From assembly GCA_022545645.1 (NCBI GenBank), contig JACZQQ010000002.1, forward strand, positions 1-31,341: a stretch of 31,341 nucleotides of DNA. Direction: 5' to 3'. Numbering within the stretch: position 1 is the stretch's first letter; every line of letters starts with the position of its first letter. A program made the position numbers and the translations under genes. This document shows positions 23,219 through 29,926 of this stretch, in pieces. The DNA is from Acidobacteriota bacterium. Its GTDB lineage: Bacteria > Acidobacteriota > UBA6911 > RPQK01 > JADFOI01. The notes under the pieces are model-generated. The model saw only the letters and a list, made by a program, of their open reading frames with translations. It searched no databases and was not told where the DNA came from.

Positions 23219-24159
23219 TAGAAATCTCCGGCGTTTTGTCGGGTGCGTAGCAGATAGACAAAATAAGGGGATCCCAGCAAGGCAGTCAGCGCCCCCACGG
23301 GAATCTCCAACGGCGGCATGATGGTGCGAGCCAGGGCATCGGCCAAAATCAGAAAAATGGCACCCCCAAGAGCAGAGGCCGGGATGAGCAGGCGATGGTC
23401 CGGACCCACGATCATGCGCATCATGTGAGGGACGATCAGGCCCACAAATCCGATCATGCCGGCCACCGCAACGGAGGCGGCCACCAGGGTCGAGGCAGCC
23501 ACAAAGAGAAGTTTCTTTGCCGTCTCCACATCGACTCCCAGGTGAAAGGCAGTAGTTTCTCCCTGGGTGAGCATGTTCAGTTCCCGTGAAAAAAACCAGG
23601 TCAGACCAAGCCCTAAGGTGATGATGGATGCCGAGATTCCAATCAGCGTCCAACTTCCTTCCGTCAGTGTTCCCAGCAGGTAAAACAACATGGTGAACGA
23701 CTCGCGATAAAAAATAGAGAAAAAGAGGAACACCGCCGCATTAAAGAACAAGCTCACGATGACTCCGGCCAGGATGATGGTCTGGATGGGAGCCCTACCA
23801 TCGATTTGGGCAATCCGGTAAACGACAAAGATGGAAGCCAGAGCGAAGCCGATGGACATGAAGTAGAGCATAGAATAGTGCTGAAAACCCAGCACTGCAG
23901 CTAAAACAACGCCGGCAGCGGCGGCACTGGAGGTGCCTAAAATGAAGGGATCTGCCAAAGGATTTCGAAGAACTCCCTGTAAAACGGCGCCTGCCCCGGC
24001 CAAACCCGCTCCTACAATGATGGCCAAGAGCACCCGGGGAAACCGAATTCCCTGAATGATGGCCCAGGAAGGATTGGAGACGGGACCGATAAAGAGAGCA
24101 GCTCCAGCCAGAAGGATCGTGAGCACCAGCAGGATCAGCAAAGAGTGTGTACCCTTCAT
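23218..24159 (-). CDS. btuC: ABC importer permease, BtuC/FecCD type
   Basis: A 313-residue, very hydrophobic protein with about nine or ten membrane helices. Family landmarks are IRFPRVLLAIIVGAGLAGAGAVLQG, NPLADPFILGTSSAAAAGVV, TLVAASVAVAGMIGFVGLIVPHMMR, and the C-terminal PVGALTALLGSPYFVYLL. The ATG overlaps the stop of the binding-protein gene (ATGA) and its own stop overlaps btuD. Substrate class (cobalamin, heme or siderophore) is not resolved by sequence; gene context points to cobalamin. Confidence 0.87.
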   Translation of the reverse strand: MKGTHSLLILLVLTILLAGAALFIGPVSNPSWAIIQGIRFPRVLLAIIVGAGLAGAGAVLQGVLRNPLADPFILGTSSAAAAGVVLAAVLGFQHYSMLYFMSIGFALASIFVVYRIAQIDGRAPIQTIILAGVIVSLFFNAAVFLFFSIFYRESFTMLFYLLGTLTEGSWTLIGISASIITLGLGLTWFFSRELNMLTQGETTAFHLGVDVETAKKLLFVAASTLVAASVAVAGMIGFVGLIVPHMMRMIVGPDHRLLIPASALGGAIFLILADALARTIMPPLEIPVGALTALLGSPYFVYLLRTRQNAGDF

Positions 24160-25022
24160 GGTTCACTCATCATGGTCAGAATACGAGCTTGTAACTTCTC
24201 CATTCCTTCGATCAGGCGATGGTTGCCATGGGAAAGGAGATCCCGGTCAAAGTCGTCCAGGATTCTCCCATTTTGAACCGCTTTGATTTGATCCCAACCG
24301 GGTCTTTGGCTGATGAGGGAAGCACTGACCGTGTAGGTCAGGATAATGTCCGGATTGCGAGCGATGATGGTCTCTTTCGACGCTTGTAGAGCTCTTTTTT
24401 CCACGTCGTCAAATAAATTACGAGCCCCACAAAGGTGAAAGGCTTCAGTGATGAAACTCCTTTTCCCAATGGTCCAGGTGGGGAGATCCACTTCGATATA
24501 GATCGAGGGTCGATCGCTCAGTTGAACAGCACGCTCCTTCACCACTCGGAGTCGTTTCTTCATACTTTGGATGAGGGCCTCAGCCGGCTGGGATCGATCA
24601 ACGACTTTTCCGACTTCCCGAATGATTTGGTAAATCTCCTCCAATGAGGTTGGGCTGATCGTTTCCAGCACAGGCAATCCAAATTCTCTGAGGCGAGGAA
24701 CCGTTCGTGAGGAAGGCCAATGTTCGGCGATCACCAGGCTGGGCTTAAGAGAGACAATTTTCTCCAGATTGGGATTGAAGAAATCACCAATTTCTTCAAT
24801 CTGTTGTTCCCGGGAAGAATCAGTAAAATATTTGGTGACTCCAACGACCTGTTCTCCTACGCCCAGTTCGAAGAGGATCTCCGTCAAGTTGGGAGCCAGA
24901 GAGACGATTCGAACATCCTCTTGAGGGACGCTTTGACTTGAGGGGGCGGGGGCCCGCCGCGATGCCTGGAGGGCAAAGAGGATCAGAAGAATCAGCAGGA
25001 CGGCGCCGACAAATTTTTTCAT
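24156..25022 (-). CDS. btuF: Periplasmic binding protein, BtuF type
   Basis: A 288-residue solute-binding protein from ATG 25022, beginning MKKF followed by a hydrophobic export signal of about 20 residues. There is no lipobox cysteine, so it is a soluble or signal-anchored periplasmic protein. IVSLAPNLTEILFELGVGEQ and the central helical-backbone pattern match the BtuF/FhuD fold. The in-frame extension to 25076 would cover the repeat that ends icmB, so I rejected it. It lies 37 bp after icmB and overlaps btuC. No cobalamin riboswitch is visible in the gap. Confidence 0.85.
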   Translation of the reverse strand: MKKFVGAVLLILLILFALQASRRAPAPSSQSVPQEDVRIVSLAPNLTEILFELGVGEQVVGVTKYFTDSSREQQIEEIGDFFNPNLEKIVSLKPSLVIAEHWPSSRTVPRLREFGLPVLETISPTSLEEIYQIIREVGKVVDRSQPAEALIQSMKKRLRVVKERAVQLSDRPSIYIEVDLPTWTIGKRSFITEAFHLCGARNLFDDVEKRALQASKETIIARNPDIILTYTVSASLISQRPGWDQIKAVQNGRILDDFDRDLLSHGNHRLIEGMEKLQARILTMMSEP

Positions 25023-25043
25023 CGCAAATCCGTTCTTGAAGAG

Positions 25044-25083
25044 ATTAGCCCGGATTATGCTAGTGTCTCTCCTCATGTACGGT
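25044..25083. repeat. Repeat end at the 3' terminus of icmB
   Basis: TTAGCCCGGATTATGC (25045-25060), related to the ends of the 723-957 element, runs directly into TAGTGTCTCTCCTCAT (25061-25076) and TACGGT. The second part matches the repeat at 25468-25492 in the same orientation. The last codons and the TAG stop of icmB are made of this repeat. Confidence 0.65.
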
Positions 25084-25467
25084 TTCTTTCAGAAAATCAA
25101 TGATATCGGAAGTATGGGCGTTGGGTTGGAAGATTCGGTCCACCCCGATCTCTTTGAGTTTAGGAATATCATCGTCAGGAATGATGCCCCCTCCGAAGAC
25201 CAAAATATCTTCCGCTTGGTTCTCCTTAAGGAGTCCTACAACTCGGCTAAAGAGTGTCATATGAGCACCTGACAGGATGGACAAGCCCACGGCATCCACA
25301 TCCTCCTGCAGGGCCGCCTGGACGATTTGTTCAGGGGTCTGGCGCAGGCCAGAGTAGATGACTTCCATCCCCGAGTCGCGCAGGGCTCGGGCCACCACTT
25401 TTGCTCCTCGGTCATGGCCGTCCAGCCCTGGTTTAGCGATTAAGACTCGGATTTTCTGTCCCGGCAT
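25060..25467 (-). CDS. icmB: Acyl-CoA mutase small (B12-binding) subunit, IcmB type
   Basis: A 135-residue cobalamin-binding domain. The lower-ligand motif is DGHDRG with His18, in KPGLDGHDRGAKVV; SILSGAH and VFGGGIIPDDD are the other cofactor contacts. As a free subunit of this size it matches IcmB (about 136 residues) or the separate small subunit of split methylmalonyl-CoA mutases. It binds adenosylcobalamin and pairs with the large subunit encoded 52 bp upstream. The ATG lacks a good ribosome binding site; the sequence immediately before it and the stop codon region belong to the same repeat family, so the gene is bracketed by imperfect direct repeats. Confidence 0.88.
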   Translation of the reverse strand: MPGQKIRVLIAKPGLDGHDRGAKVVARALRDSGMEVIYSGLRQTPEQIVQAALQEDVDAVGLSILSGAHMTLFSRVVGLLKENQAEDILVFGGGIIPDDDIPKLKEIGVDRIFQPNAHTSDIIDFLKETVHEERH

Positions 25468-25500
25468 TAGTGTCTCGTTTCATAAATACGGTGACGTCGG
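25468..25500. repeat. Repeat end upstream of icmB (TAGTGTCTCG / AAATACGGTGACG)
   Basis: TAGTGTCTCGTTTCAT followed by AAATACGGTGACGTCGG. It matches the repeat at 25061-25083 and the arm of the element at 18561-18600. It abuts the icmB ATG and fills most of the 52-bp gap to icmA. Confidence 0.65.
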
Positions 25501-25519
25501 TAATGAGTATGACGGCACC

Positions 25520-27094
25520 TTAAAAGTCAGGTTCCTGATAAGCGCCAAATATCTCCTTCAAAGTATCGCAGATCTCGCCCAAGGTTGCGTATTCTTTGAC
25601 GCAGTGGATTAGAAAAGGCATCAGGTTCTGATCCGACTGGGCGGCTCCTTTGAGTTCAGAAAGTGTCTGTTTTACGGCCTGATGATTTCTTTGTTCTCGA
25701 AGTGTCTGAAGGCGTTGAACCTGGTGTTCCCGAAGTGCAGGACTGATGTGCAGGGTCTTGATCCGCAGGGGGGTGTCGTCGCTGAGATACTCGTTCACGC
25801 CGACGACGATCTCTTCCTTTCTCTCCACGGCCTTCTGATGGCGATAGGAGGCTTCTTGGATCTCCTTTTGGGGGAAACCCTTCTCAATGGCCTTGATCAT
25901 TCCGCCCATGGCATCAATTTTGTCGAAGTATTCCCAAGCCCCCTCTTCCAATTGACTGGTTAAGGTTTCCACAAAATAGGAACCTCCCAGCGGATCGGCT
26001 GTGTCGGGAACGCCACTTTCGTGGGCAAGGATCTGTTGAGTGCGCAGAGCGATCTGAGCCGCCTCCTCTGTGGGTAAGGCCAGAGCTTCATCGCGCGAGC
26101 TGGTGTGAAGAGAATTGGTTCCTCCCAACACTGCCGCAAGAGCCTGAAGGGTGGTTCGCACAACGTTGTTGGCGGGTTGCTGGGCCGTCAAGCTGTAACC
26201 GGAGGTATGGGTATGGAAACGACACATCCAGGACTGTTCTTTTTTTGCTCCGAAACGGTCGCGCATGACGTGAGCCCAAAGCCTGCGTGCCGCCCGGAAC
26301 TTGGCTATTTCCTCAAAGAAGTTATTGTGGGAGTCAAAAAAGAATGACAATCGGGGTGCGAAATCATCGACATCCATGCCAGCTTCAAGACACGCTTCCA
26401 CATACTCAATTCCATCGCGAAGCGTGAATGCCAATTCCTGCAGGGCGGTCGAGCCTGCTTCCCGGATATGATAGCCGCTAATTGAGATACTGTTATAGGC
26501 AGGAAGATGTTTTGTGCAAAACTCGATGGAATCCACGACCAAACGCATCGAGGGCTGGGGTGGATAAATCCATTCCTTCTGAGCGATAAACTCTTTCAAG
26601 ATATCATTTTGAGCTGTGCCTCTAATCTTGGCCCGGTCCGCTCCCTGTTTGTCGGCCACGGCCACATACATGGCCAGCAGTATGGCGGCGGGAGCGTTGA
26701 CGGTCATGGAAGTGGTGACCTGGTCCAGGCGGATACCCTCGAATAGGATCTCCATGTCTTCCAGGGAATCGATGGCCACTCCACATTTCCCGACTTCGCC
26801 CTCCGAAAGGGGATCGTCCGAGTCAATCCCCATCAAGGTGGGTAAATCAAAGGCAATGGAAAGGCCCGTTTGACCCTGTTCAAGGAGAAATTTGCAACGG
26901 TGATTCGTTTCCTCTGCGCTGCCGTATCCGGAGAACTGACGCATGGTCCAGAGCTTGCCCCGGTACATGTTTGGGTAGACACCACGAGTGTAAGGAAACT
27001 CACCTGGATCGCCTAGATCACGCTGGTAATCCAGTTGGGATAGATGCTCCGGTGTGTAGACTGTTTGGTCCTTATCTGTGTCCGTGCCGTCCAT
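25520..27094 (-). CDS. icmA: Acyl-CoA mutase large subunit, isobutyryl-CoA mutase signature
   Basis: A 524-residue radical-B12 mutase large subunit with the CoA/substrate barrel motifs TRGVYPNMYRGKLWTMRQ, GLSIAFDLPT, GTAQNDILKEF, SISGYHIREAG, SLHTSS and DPLGGSYFVE. Residues align with Propionibacterium methylmalonyl-CoA mutase at a constant offset of 35: Thr160, Gln162 and His209 match Thr195, Gln197 and His244. The two carboxylate-recognising residues differ: Tyr89 is Phe54 (RQFSGYG) and Arg207 is Gln172 (KEFIAQKEW), the pair known for isobutyryl-CoA mutase. The likely reaction is isobutyryl-CoA to n-butyryl-CoA, serving valine or branched-acyl catabolism. The Icm call is inferred from those residues; related unknown specificities remain possible. 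No MeaB-type G-protein chaperone is nearby. A repeat element lies directly upstream of the start. Confidence 0.85.
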   Translation of the reverse strand: MDGTDTDKDQTVYTPEHLSQLDYQRDLGDPGEFPYTRGVYPNMYRGKLWTMRQFSGYGSAEETNHRCKFLLEQGQTGLSIAFDLPTLMGIDSDDPLSEGEVGKCGVAIDSLEDMEILFEGIRLDQVTTSMTVNAPAAILLAMYVAVADKQGADRAKIRGTAQNDILKEFIAQKEWIYPPQPSMRLVVDSIEFCTKHLPAYNSISISGYHIREAGSTALQELAFTLRDGIEYVEACLEAGMDVDDFAPRLSFFFDSHNNFFEEIAKFRAARRLWAHVMRDRFGAKKEQSWMCRFHTHTSGYSLTAQQPANNVVRTTLQALAAVLGGTNSLHTSSRDEALALPTEEAAQIALRTQQILAHESGVPDTADPLGGSYFVETLTSQLEEGAWEYFDKIDAMGGMIKAIEKGFPQKEIQEASYRHQKAVERKEEIVVGVNEYLSDDTPLRIKTLHISPALREHQVQRLQTLREQRNHQAVKQTLSELKGAAQSDQNLMPFLIHCVKEYATLGEICDTLKEIFGAYQEPDF

Positions 27095-27128
27095 GATCTT
27101 TCTAGCCAGGACTATTCATTAATTTTCC

Positions 27129-27194
27129 GGAATGTGGGAGGCACCTCAGGTGCCGAACAGTCGGATTCGGCACCTGAGGTGCCTCCCACATTCC
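27129..27194. repeat. Perfect 29-bp inverted repeat, 8-base loop
   Basis: The arm 27129-27157 begins GGAATGTGGGAGGCACC and ends TGCCGAA. Its exact complement is 27166-27194, with loop CAGTCGGA. Within each arm GGCACCTCAGGTGCC is itself palindromic. It has no T-tract typical of a terminator. Confidence 0.9.
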
Positions 27195-27274
27195 AGAGCT
27201 CCCTGCCACAATATCGGAGGTGCCTCCCACATTCCAGAGCTCCCTGCCACACTACCGGAGGTGCCTCCCACATT
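27177..27274. repeat. 41-bp tandem repeat, 2.4 copies
   Basis: AGGTGCCTCCCACATT begins at 27177, 27218 and 27259, an exact 41-bp period. The first two copies share TCCAGAGCTCCCTGCCACA, followed by a variable few bases (ATATCGG or CTACCGG). The first copy overlaps the right arm of the hairpin. The spacing between similar units is not like a CRISPR. Confidence 0.9.
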
Positions 27275-27441
27275 ATGGAGTCTTTGCAATCCTCACGGTT
27301 CGGGCCAGCTACCGGCTCGCCCCTACCCTGCATTGTGACAAGATCCTATGCATACTCCCGGCTAGCATGCTTGATTCTATCGCAACGCAGCAGACACGGC
27401 CAGGTTCGATAAAGGGAGACGCTCAGTGGGGTAGGGGGCTG

Positions 27442-27870
27442 TCAAGGAGCGGACTTTTCCAATTCAACGGCCTTCTCAAAGAATTCCATGGCCTCATCAG
27501 TTTTTCCTTCCTGTTTGCACAGGTAAGCTTTTTCTTTATACAGAAGAGCCTTGGAATTGTTCGAGTTGACGGCCCGAAGAGCCTGGTCCAGCAGAGCTTG
27601 GGCCAGCTCATACTGTTGATGATCGTATAAGGCACCGGAGAGGATTTGACCCTCTGTGACGAAAAGATGCTCTTGGTTGTAAGGAAACCTCAAGGAAAAG
27701 ATCTCCTGGGATGCCCGCAGTACCTTATCGAATGCCTTCCCCCTAATCAGGAGCATCACGATCTCATGCTGAGACTCGGCAACGCTACGGGAACGTTCCC
27801 AGCTTTGGGAGTCGACAAGATTTGCCTGTAGGCTTAAGGAAAGGATGAGTAGGGCAAACAGGTGAGGCAT
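27442..27870 (-). CDS. Exported small TPR protein
   Basis: A 142-residue protein with an N-terminal export signal (LFALLILSLSLQ) and C-terminal tetratricopeptide-like repeats (YELAQALLDQALRAVNSNNSKALLYKEKAYL and KTDEAMEFFEKAVELEK, each helical with the usual Ala/Gly pattern). GGAG overlapping the anti-sigma stop serves as ribosome binding site, six bases downstream of that gene. It is the third gene of the sigma/anti-sigma unit, suggesting a periplasmic partner or sensor-side component. Function otherwise unknown. Confidence 0.78.
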   Translation of the reverse strand: MPHLFALLILSLSLQANLVDSQSWERSRSVAESQHEIVMLLIRGKAFDKVLRASQEIFSLRFPYNQEHLFVTEGQILSGALYDHQQYELAQALLDQALRAVNSNNSKALLYKEKAYLCKQEGKTDEAMEFFEKAVELEKSAP

Positions 27871-27876
27871 CGATAG

Positions 27877-28389
27877 CTACTCCAGTTTGAAAGGATTTTC
27901 CTGAGGCCTGTGATCATGGACGATGAAAGGATTGGGATAAGCGGTGCGCAATTCCAGGCTCGATGCGTTTTGGGAGACACGGACCCGGGGAAGTTCCAAC
28001 TGTTCTCGTTCCCTAACATACTCGTGAAACGCCTGCTGTACTTCCGGATTGGGCTGATTGACGAAAAAGAGTGAAAGAAAAACTACACCCAAAGTTCCTG
28101 CGGCAATCGGTACCCAGCGGATGCCAAAGAGAGATCGAAGGCTTGCAAGCCAGGTGGACTCTGAAGGACTCAGGTCGGTGATTTCTGAGTGAATTCGTGT
28201 CCATAAATCGGGATCTAATTCCAGGAGGCCGACTTGCTCCACCAGTTGATAGGTGTGAAGGAGGGACTGGTAATCGTCATGACATGGAGTGCATTGAGTG
28301 AAGTGGATTTCTACTTTCTTTGCTTGGTCAGGGCTCAATTCCCCGTCCATAAAAGCCGTCAAGGACTCAGTGCAGGTTAGACATTCCAT
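27877..28389 (-). CDS. Membrane-bound zinc-type anti-sigma factor
   Basis: A 170-residue protein with an N-terminal ZAS zinc domain: Cys3 and Cys6, then His29-x3-Cys33-x2-Cys36 (VEIHFTQCTPCHD), and FMDGELSP, typical of anti-sigma factors. One membrane helix (about residues 93-112, VPIAAGTLGVVFLSLFFV) places a C-terminal domain of about 58 residues outside the cytoplasm. It should hold the overlapping ECF sigma factor inactive until a signal arrives. It starts within the last 23 bp of the sigma gene, so the two are translationally coupled. Confidence 0.88.
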   Translation of the reverse strand: MECLTCTESLTAFMDGELSPDQAKKVEIHFTQCTPCHDDYQSLLHTYQLVEQVGLLELDPDLWTRIHSEITDLSPSESTWLASLRSLFGIRWVPIAAGTLGVVFLSLFFVNQPNPEVQQAFHEYVREREQLELPRVRVSQNASSLELRTAYPNPFIVHDHRPQENPFKLE

Positions 28390-29020
28390 GGTCTTCTCTC
28401 AAGTATTGCTTAATTTTCTCTCTGACGCCAACACGAGCGCGGTGAATGTCCGACTTGACCGAAGCCAGCGAGCGGTCGACGATCTCACTGATTTCCTGGT
28501 AGCTAAGCTTATGAATAGCGGAGAGAATAAAAACCTTCTTATGTTTGTCGGGCAGTTGGTTGATCACTTGTTCGATAACCTGTTCGAGTTCACCCGACAA
28601 GAGACGCTCCTCGGGACTTCTGTGCGGGGTGATCAGCTTCTGTGCTGCAGAGGACTCAGGTGCTTCGATTTCATCCAGAGAATCGAATTGGGGTCTCGTT
28701 CCCCGGTATTTTTGGTAGACGTTGTTCTGTGCGATCCGGAAGAGCCAGCTTTGAAACTTACCGTTTTCCTTAAGAGAGGTTAGATTCTTGTAGGCCAAAA
28801 CAAAGGTATCCTGGGTCAAGTCTTCTGCTTCTTCGCGCGAACCGGTTAGACGATAGGTATAATTCAAGATCTTCCTACTATAGAGTCCGTAGAGCTCCTG
28901 GAATGCCTCAACACGCCCTTTCTTGGCTCTGGAAACAAGATCTCCTAACTCCTCTCCAGAGATCGAGGGGGTCTGAGCGTTTTTCTTAGATGAAAGCCCT
29001 TTGGTTCGCTCTTCGTTCAC
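28367..29020 (-). CDS. ECF-family RNA polymerase sigma factor
   Basis: A 217-residue sigma factor with region 2 (LYSRKILNYTYRLTGSREEAEDLTQDTF, then FQSWLFRIAQNNVYQKYR) and region 4 (LPDKHKKVFILSAIHKLSYQEISEIVDRSLASVKSDIHRAR). There is no region 3, as expected for ECF. The start is GTG 29020; the first 30 residues are a polar extension, so a later start is possible. It overlaps the anti-sigma gene. It lies 132 bp downstream of lexA on the same strand. I could not identify a convincing autoregulated promoter. Confidence 0.9.
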   Translation of the reverse strand: MNEERTKGLSSKKNAQTPSISGEELGDLVSRAKKGRVEAFQELYGLYSRKILNYTYRLTGSREEAEDLTQDTFVLAYKNLTSLKENGKFQSWLFRIAQNNVYQKYRGTRPQFDSLDEIEAPESSAAQKLITPHRSPEERLLSGELEQVIEQVINQLPDKHKKVFILSAIHKLSYQEISEIVDRSLASVKSDIHRARVGVREKIKQYLREDHGMSNLH

Positions 29021-29152
29021 TAGGATTGGCTACTCGTTTAAAAGTTGCAAATTAATCGTGTAATTATGGACCTCACTCTAAACGGCTCGATCTTATCAAA
29101 CTTCTGATGAAAATCTTGGTGGCGATCAGGTGTGAGAAATGTGGGCAGGAAA

Positions 29153-29755
29153 CTACGAATACTTTCTCATCATGCCGACCACCACTCCTTGAATCCTTAT
29201 TCGGTCCTCTTTGACCCAAATGGGTTCAAGGGCCGTATTGGCCGGTTGAAGACGGATTTGGTCGCCTTCTCGATAAAACTTCTTCAGCGTAGCGTTTTCC
29301 CCATCGATCAAGGCGATGACCATTTCGCCATCGTGAGCTTCTTCCCGCTGTTCAATGACGACATAATCCCCATCCTGAATGTGCTCATCAATCATGGAAT
29401 TTCCTCGAACCTGCAGCACATAGTTCTTTCCCCGGGTGAGAAAACTCTCGGGAACAGAGATCTCCTCTGCGTTCACCACTGCTTCCACTGGCTGACCAGC
29501 GGTAACGTACCCCAGAAGGGGCAGGGTGGTGGGTGAAGAGGGTTCCTGGTTCAGAAGCTGAATGGAACGCGCTTGGTTGGATAGACGCCGAATGAATCCC
29601 CTCTCTTGGAGTGCCTGAAGATGCTTATAGACTCCGTTAAGCGAGGCGAGGTGAAAGTAAGTGGCGATTTCCTCCAGTGTGGGCGAGTATCCGTGTCGAT
29701 CCAAAAATTGGCTCACGAAATCCAGGATTTCCTTTTGTCTCTTCGTCAGTGGCAT
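29153..29755 (-). CDS. lexA: LexA SOS repressor
   Basis: A 200-residue LexA. ATG 29755 is chosen because AAGGTG precedes it and MPLTKRQKEIL is the usual LexA N-terminus; the in-frame extension to 30109 is rejected. The winged helix-turn-helix is SPTLEEIATYFHLASLNGVYKHLQAL. The self-cleavage bond is Ala86-Gly87 (VTAGQP), the catalytic Ser120 is in VRGNSMID and Lys158 in ATLKKF, all in place. It represses DNA-damage genes and is inactivated by RecA-stimulated autocleavage. The divergent upstream gap holds a promoter-like sequence with a direct repeat. Confidence 0.95.
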   Translation of the reverse strand: MPLTKRQKEILDFVSQFLDRHGYSPTLEEIATYFHLASLNGVYKHLQALQERGFIRRLSNQARSIQLLNQEPSSPTTLPLLGYVTAGQPVEAVVNAEEISVPESFLTRGKNYVLQVRGNSMIDEHIQDGDYVVIEQREEAHDGEMVIALIDGENATLKKFYREGDQIRLQPANTALEPIWVKEDRIRIQGVVVGMMRKYS

Positions 29756-29773
29756 GTCACCTTTGCTGAGTTC

Positions 29774-29802
29774 ATGATGGTGAATAAAAGGTGAATTGTC
29801 AA
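29774..29802 (-). promoter_or_regulatory. Candidate lexA promoter with GGTGAAT direct repeat
   Basis: On the minus strand TTGACA (29802-29797) is followed at 17 bp by CATCAT (29779-29774), a good -35 with a weak -10. The spacer contains a direct repeat seen on the plus strand as GGTGAAT at 29779-29785 and 29790-29796, 11 bp apart, about one helical turn. The position suggests an operator, perhaps LexA's own. Confidence 0.4.
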
Positions 29803-29804
29803 GG

Positions 29805-29831
29805 GGAGTTTGAGGACAGTCCCCAAACTCC
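29805..29831. repeat. REP-like palindrome GGAGTTTGAGGAC / GTCCCCAAACTCC
   Basis: 13-bp arms around a single A, with one mismatch. Palindromes with a GGGGACAGTCCCC-like core are dispersed intergenic repeats in many bacteria. It sits immediately upstream of the lexA -35 and is followed (29832-29890) by GCACGA-type degenerate heptamers and a GCACGC-GAA-GCGTGC hairpin at 29874-29888. Confidence 0.6.
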
Positions 29832-29926
29832 TGACCACCTGACCGGCACGACAGCACGAACGAAAGCACGACCGCACGCGAAGCGTGCTCTTCAATCTCC
29901 GATCCCGCGGTGATAGAGTGGGGGAT

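Larger units (their letters stand above)
27103..27364. repeat. MITE-like element, about 262 bp, with nested hairpin and 41-bp tandem repeats
   Basis: The left end TAGCCAGGACTATTCATTAA (27103-27122) and the complement of the right end (TAGCCGGGAGTATGCATAGG, 27345-27364) are imperfect inverted repeats related to the 723-957 element. Inside are a perfect 29-bp-arm hairpin and three tandem copies of a 41-bp unit. It occupies most of the 347-bp gap between icmA and the upstream TPR gene and starts only eight bases from the icmA ATG. No gene or cobalamin riboswitch is visible there. Confidence 0.72.

Noticed and set aside
23219..23653. In-frame upstream extension of the btuD ATPase frame
   Set aside because: It reads the permease gene in another frame; the GTG at 23218 overlapping the permease stop is the natural coupled start.
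25520..27094. Plain methylmalonyl-CoA mutase annotation
   Set aside because: The two residues that bind the methylmalonyl carboxylate, Tyr and Arg, are Phe and Gln here.
27177..27274. CRISPR-like regularly spaced repeat
   Set aside because: The whole 41-bp unit is repeated with only a few variable bases, there are only 2.4 copies and no cas genes.
27095..27441. Cobalamin riboswitch upstream of icmA
   Set aside because: I looked for a B12-box-like conserved core and saw only the repeat element; a covariance-model search could still change this.
29021..29110. ECF-type autoregulated promoter (GCAACTT with a TCCTA-like -10)
   Set aside because: The spacing would put the start site inside the sigma gene's coding region, and the -10 match is poor.
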